6,546 bases of DNA from Bacteroidia bacterium (GTDB lineage: Bacteria > Bacteroidota > Bacteroidia > UBA8524), in NCBI GenBank assembly GCA_023277325.1, contig JALRIQ010000110.1, forward strand, positions 1-6,546, given 5' to 3'. The notes under the pieces were generated by a model. The model saw only the letters and a list, made by a program, of their open reading frames with translations. It ran no database searches and was not told the DNA's origin. The number at the start of each line of letters is the position of its first letter. Position 1 is the stretch's first letter. Position numbers and translations under genes: made by a program. Shown here piece by piece: positions 6,028 through 6,546 of this stretch.

Positions 6028-6546
6028 TGCTTAAAGTATTCGTTAGAAGTAAGGAAATAGGCATGAAGCTTCGCTATATCGAAGTCCTTTAAGTATGCTG
6101 GAGCCAGAAGCAAAACTTCATCCTGCGTGGCTTTACGAAACAGGAACTGCCGGGCAACGGCATGCACTTGTCCTTCAGCATAGGAAGAGGCATTGAAGAA
6201 AATGGAAATAAAATCCTGTTTCCCCGCTCCGGTTTGTAGGAAGATGCTGCTATTGCTTCCATCTACCATGAGCTTAGATGCACTCAATTCTTGTCCTGAA
6301 GGATATCTATCGAGAAAATGCTGAAACAGGGAAACCACGAAGTTTTCTGTCCCCATATTAATTTGATCGTAATAGGAGTTATTTATGCATCGCTGCTGAA
6401 CTTCCATATAGTGGATATTCCCAGCGCGATAGTCATTCCCCAAATTCAACAGCGCTTCGAGCTTCTCTTTGATAATCTGATAAGTTGGATGGAGATTAGC
6501 TTTGCTTGGGTCTTTTAAAATCAGCAAGACCTGTGCATAGTCGCGG
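6024..6546 (-). CDS. Helical-repeat protein, N-terminus outside window (partial)
   Basis: The frame runs open to the right edge: upstream of the TTG at 6527 it continues as R-D-Y-A-Q-V, so the TTG is not the start and the gene is partial. The visible 173 residues are helical. Counting from that TTG, residues 63-118 (FVVSLFQHFLDRYPSGQEL) and 120-165 (QVHAVARQFLFRKATQDEV, ending LTSNEYFKQ) are two copies of the module also present twice in the next gene, in the same register. FLDRYPSGQEL and the closing S-x-E-Y-F recall DUF4214, and FLFRKATQDE recalls the R-x-P-T-x-x-E helices of DUF1549/DUF1553. Whether the missing part holds a signal peptide or a larger domain is unknown. The stop TGA overlaps the next ATG (6027-6024), implying coupled translation. 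It could be the remaining C-terminal part of a DUF1549/DUF1553-like protein. Confidence 0.72.
   Translation of the reverse strand, partial: RDYAQVLLILKDPSKANLHPTYQIIKEKLEALLNLGNDYRAGNIHYMEVQQRCINNSYYDQINMGTENFVVSLFQHFLDRYPSGQELSASKLMVDGSNSSIFLQTGAGKQDFISIFFNASSYAEGQVHAVARQFLFRKATQDEVLLLAPAYLKDFDIAKLHAYFLTSNEYFKQ
6033..6341 (-). repeat. Tandem protein-level helical modules in the partial gene
   Basis: Two modules, at 6341-6174 and 6170-6033, share the spacing of aromatic, Arg, Pro/Ala-Thr/Ser and Glu positions with the two modules of the downstream lipoprotein. Each is followed after 25-30 residues by a second helix with an aromatic pair and S-x-x-Y or S-x-E-Y. Confidence 0.55.

Noticed and set aside
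6525..6527. TTG at 6527 as the true start of the rightmost gene
   Set aside because: The frame stays open to the window edge without a stop, and nothing marks this codon as a start, so the gene is treated as partial.
1..6546. CRISPR arrays, tRNA or rRNA genes, and insertion sequences
   Set aside because: No regularly spaced direct repeats, tRNA-like cloverleaf, rRNA segment or transposase motif was seen. The AT-rich left end lacks terminal repeats that would support an insertion sequence.

Overview
The window looks like chromosome of a Bacteroidota bacterium, probably marine or flavobacterial, at roughly mid-40s % GC. The evidence is a C-terminal type IX secretion (T9SS) sorting domain, several lipoproteins with short signal peptides ending in a lipobox, weak or absent ribosome binding sites, a TAnnTTTG-type promoter box, and gene families typical of that phylum (DUF1501 proteins, YDGDGDLG lipoproteins, CX4CH cytochrome-like lipoproteins). 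The assignment is by inspection only.

Left part, plus strand (1-1752). The first ~100 bases are AT-rich (27% GC by count) and do not belong to the gene that follows. They carry an open minus-strand frame cut off at the same place where a plus-strand T9SS cargo gene (103-1272) starts abruptly inside a domain, without a signal peptide. This looks like a breakpoint or an assembly join. The cargo gene ends at a good rho-independent terminator (1294-1325). A small CoA-binding protein gene (1393-1752) follows, with its own Bacteroidota-type promoter box. Its stop codon overlaps the stop of the convergent minus-strand gene.

Right part, minus strand (6546 down to 1749). Seven genes lie head to tail with gaps of 4 to 9 bases or 4-base ATGA overlaps, so they read as one operon whose promoter lies beyond the right edge. 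In transcription order they are: a partial helical-repeat protein; a small lipoprotein with the same repeat; a DUF1501 (alkaline-phosphatase-fold) protein with a Tat-like signal; a lipoprotein with a c-type cytochrome-like CX4CH domain and a beta-rich tail; a small DGDGDLG lipoprotein; a Blc-like lipocalin lipoprotein; and a two-helix membrane PH-domain protein.

The first five probably form a functional unit at the cell envelope. A DUF1501 protein beside a cytochrome-like protein and helical modules containing R-x-P-T-x-x-E resembles the planctomycete pairing of DUF1501 with PSCyt1/DUF1549/DUF1553 proteins, but split into small, mostly lipid-anchored parts. The lipocalin and PH-domain genes look like ordinary envelope or housekeeping genes that share the transcript. 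The function of the unit cannot be read from the sequence.
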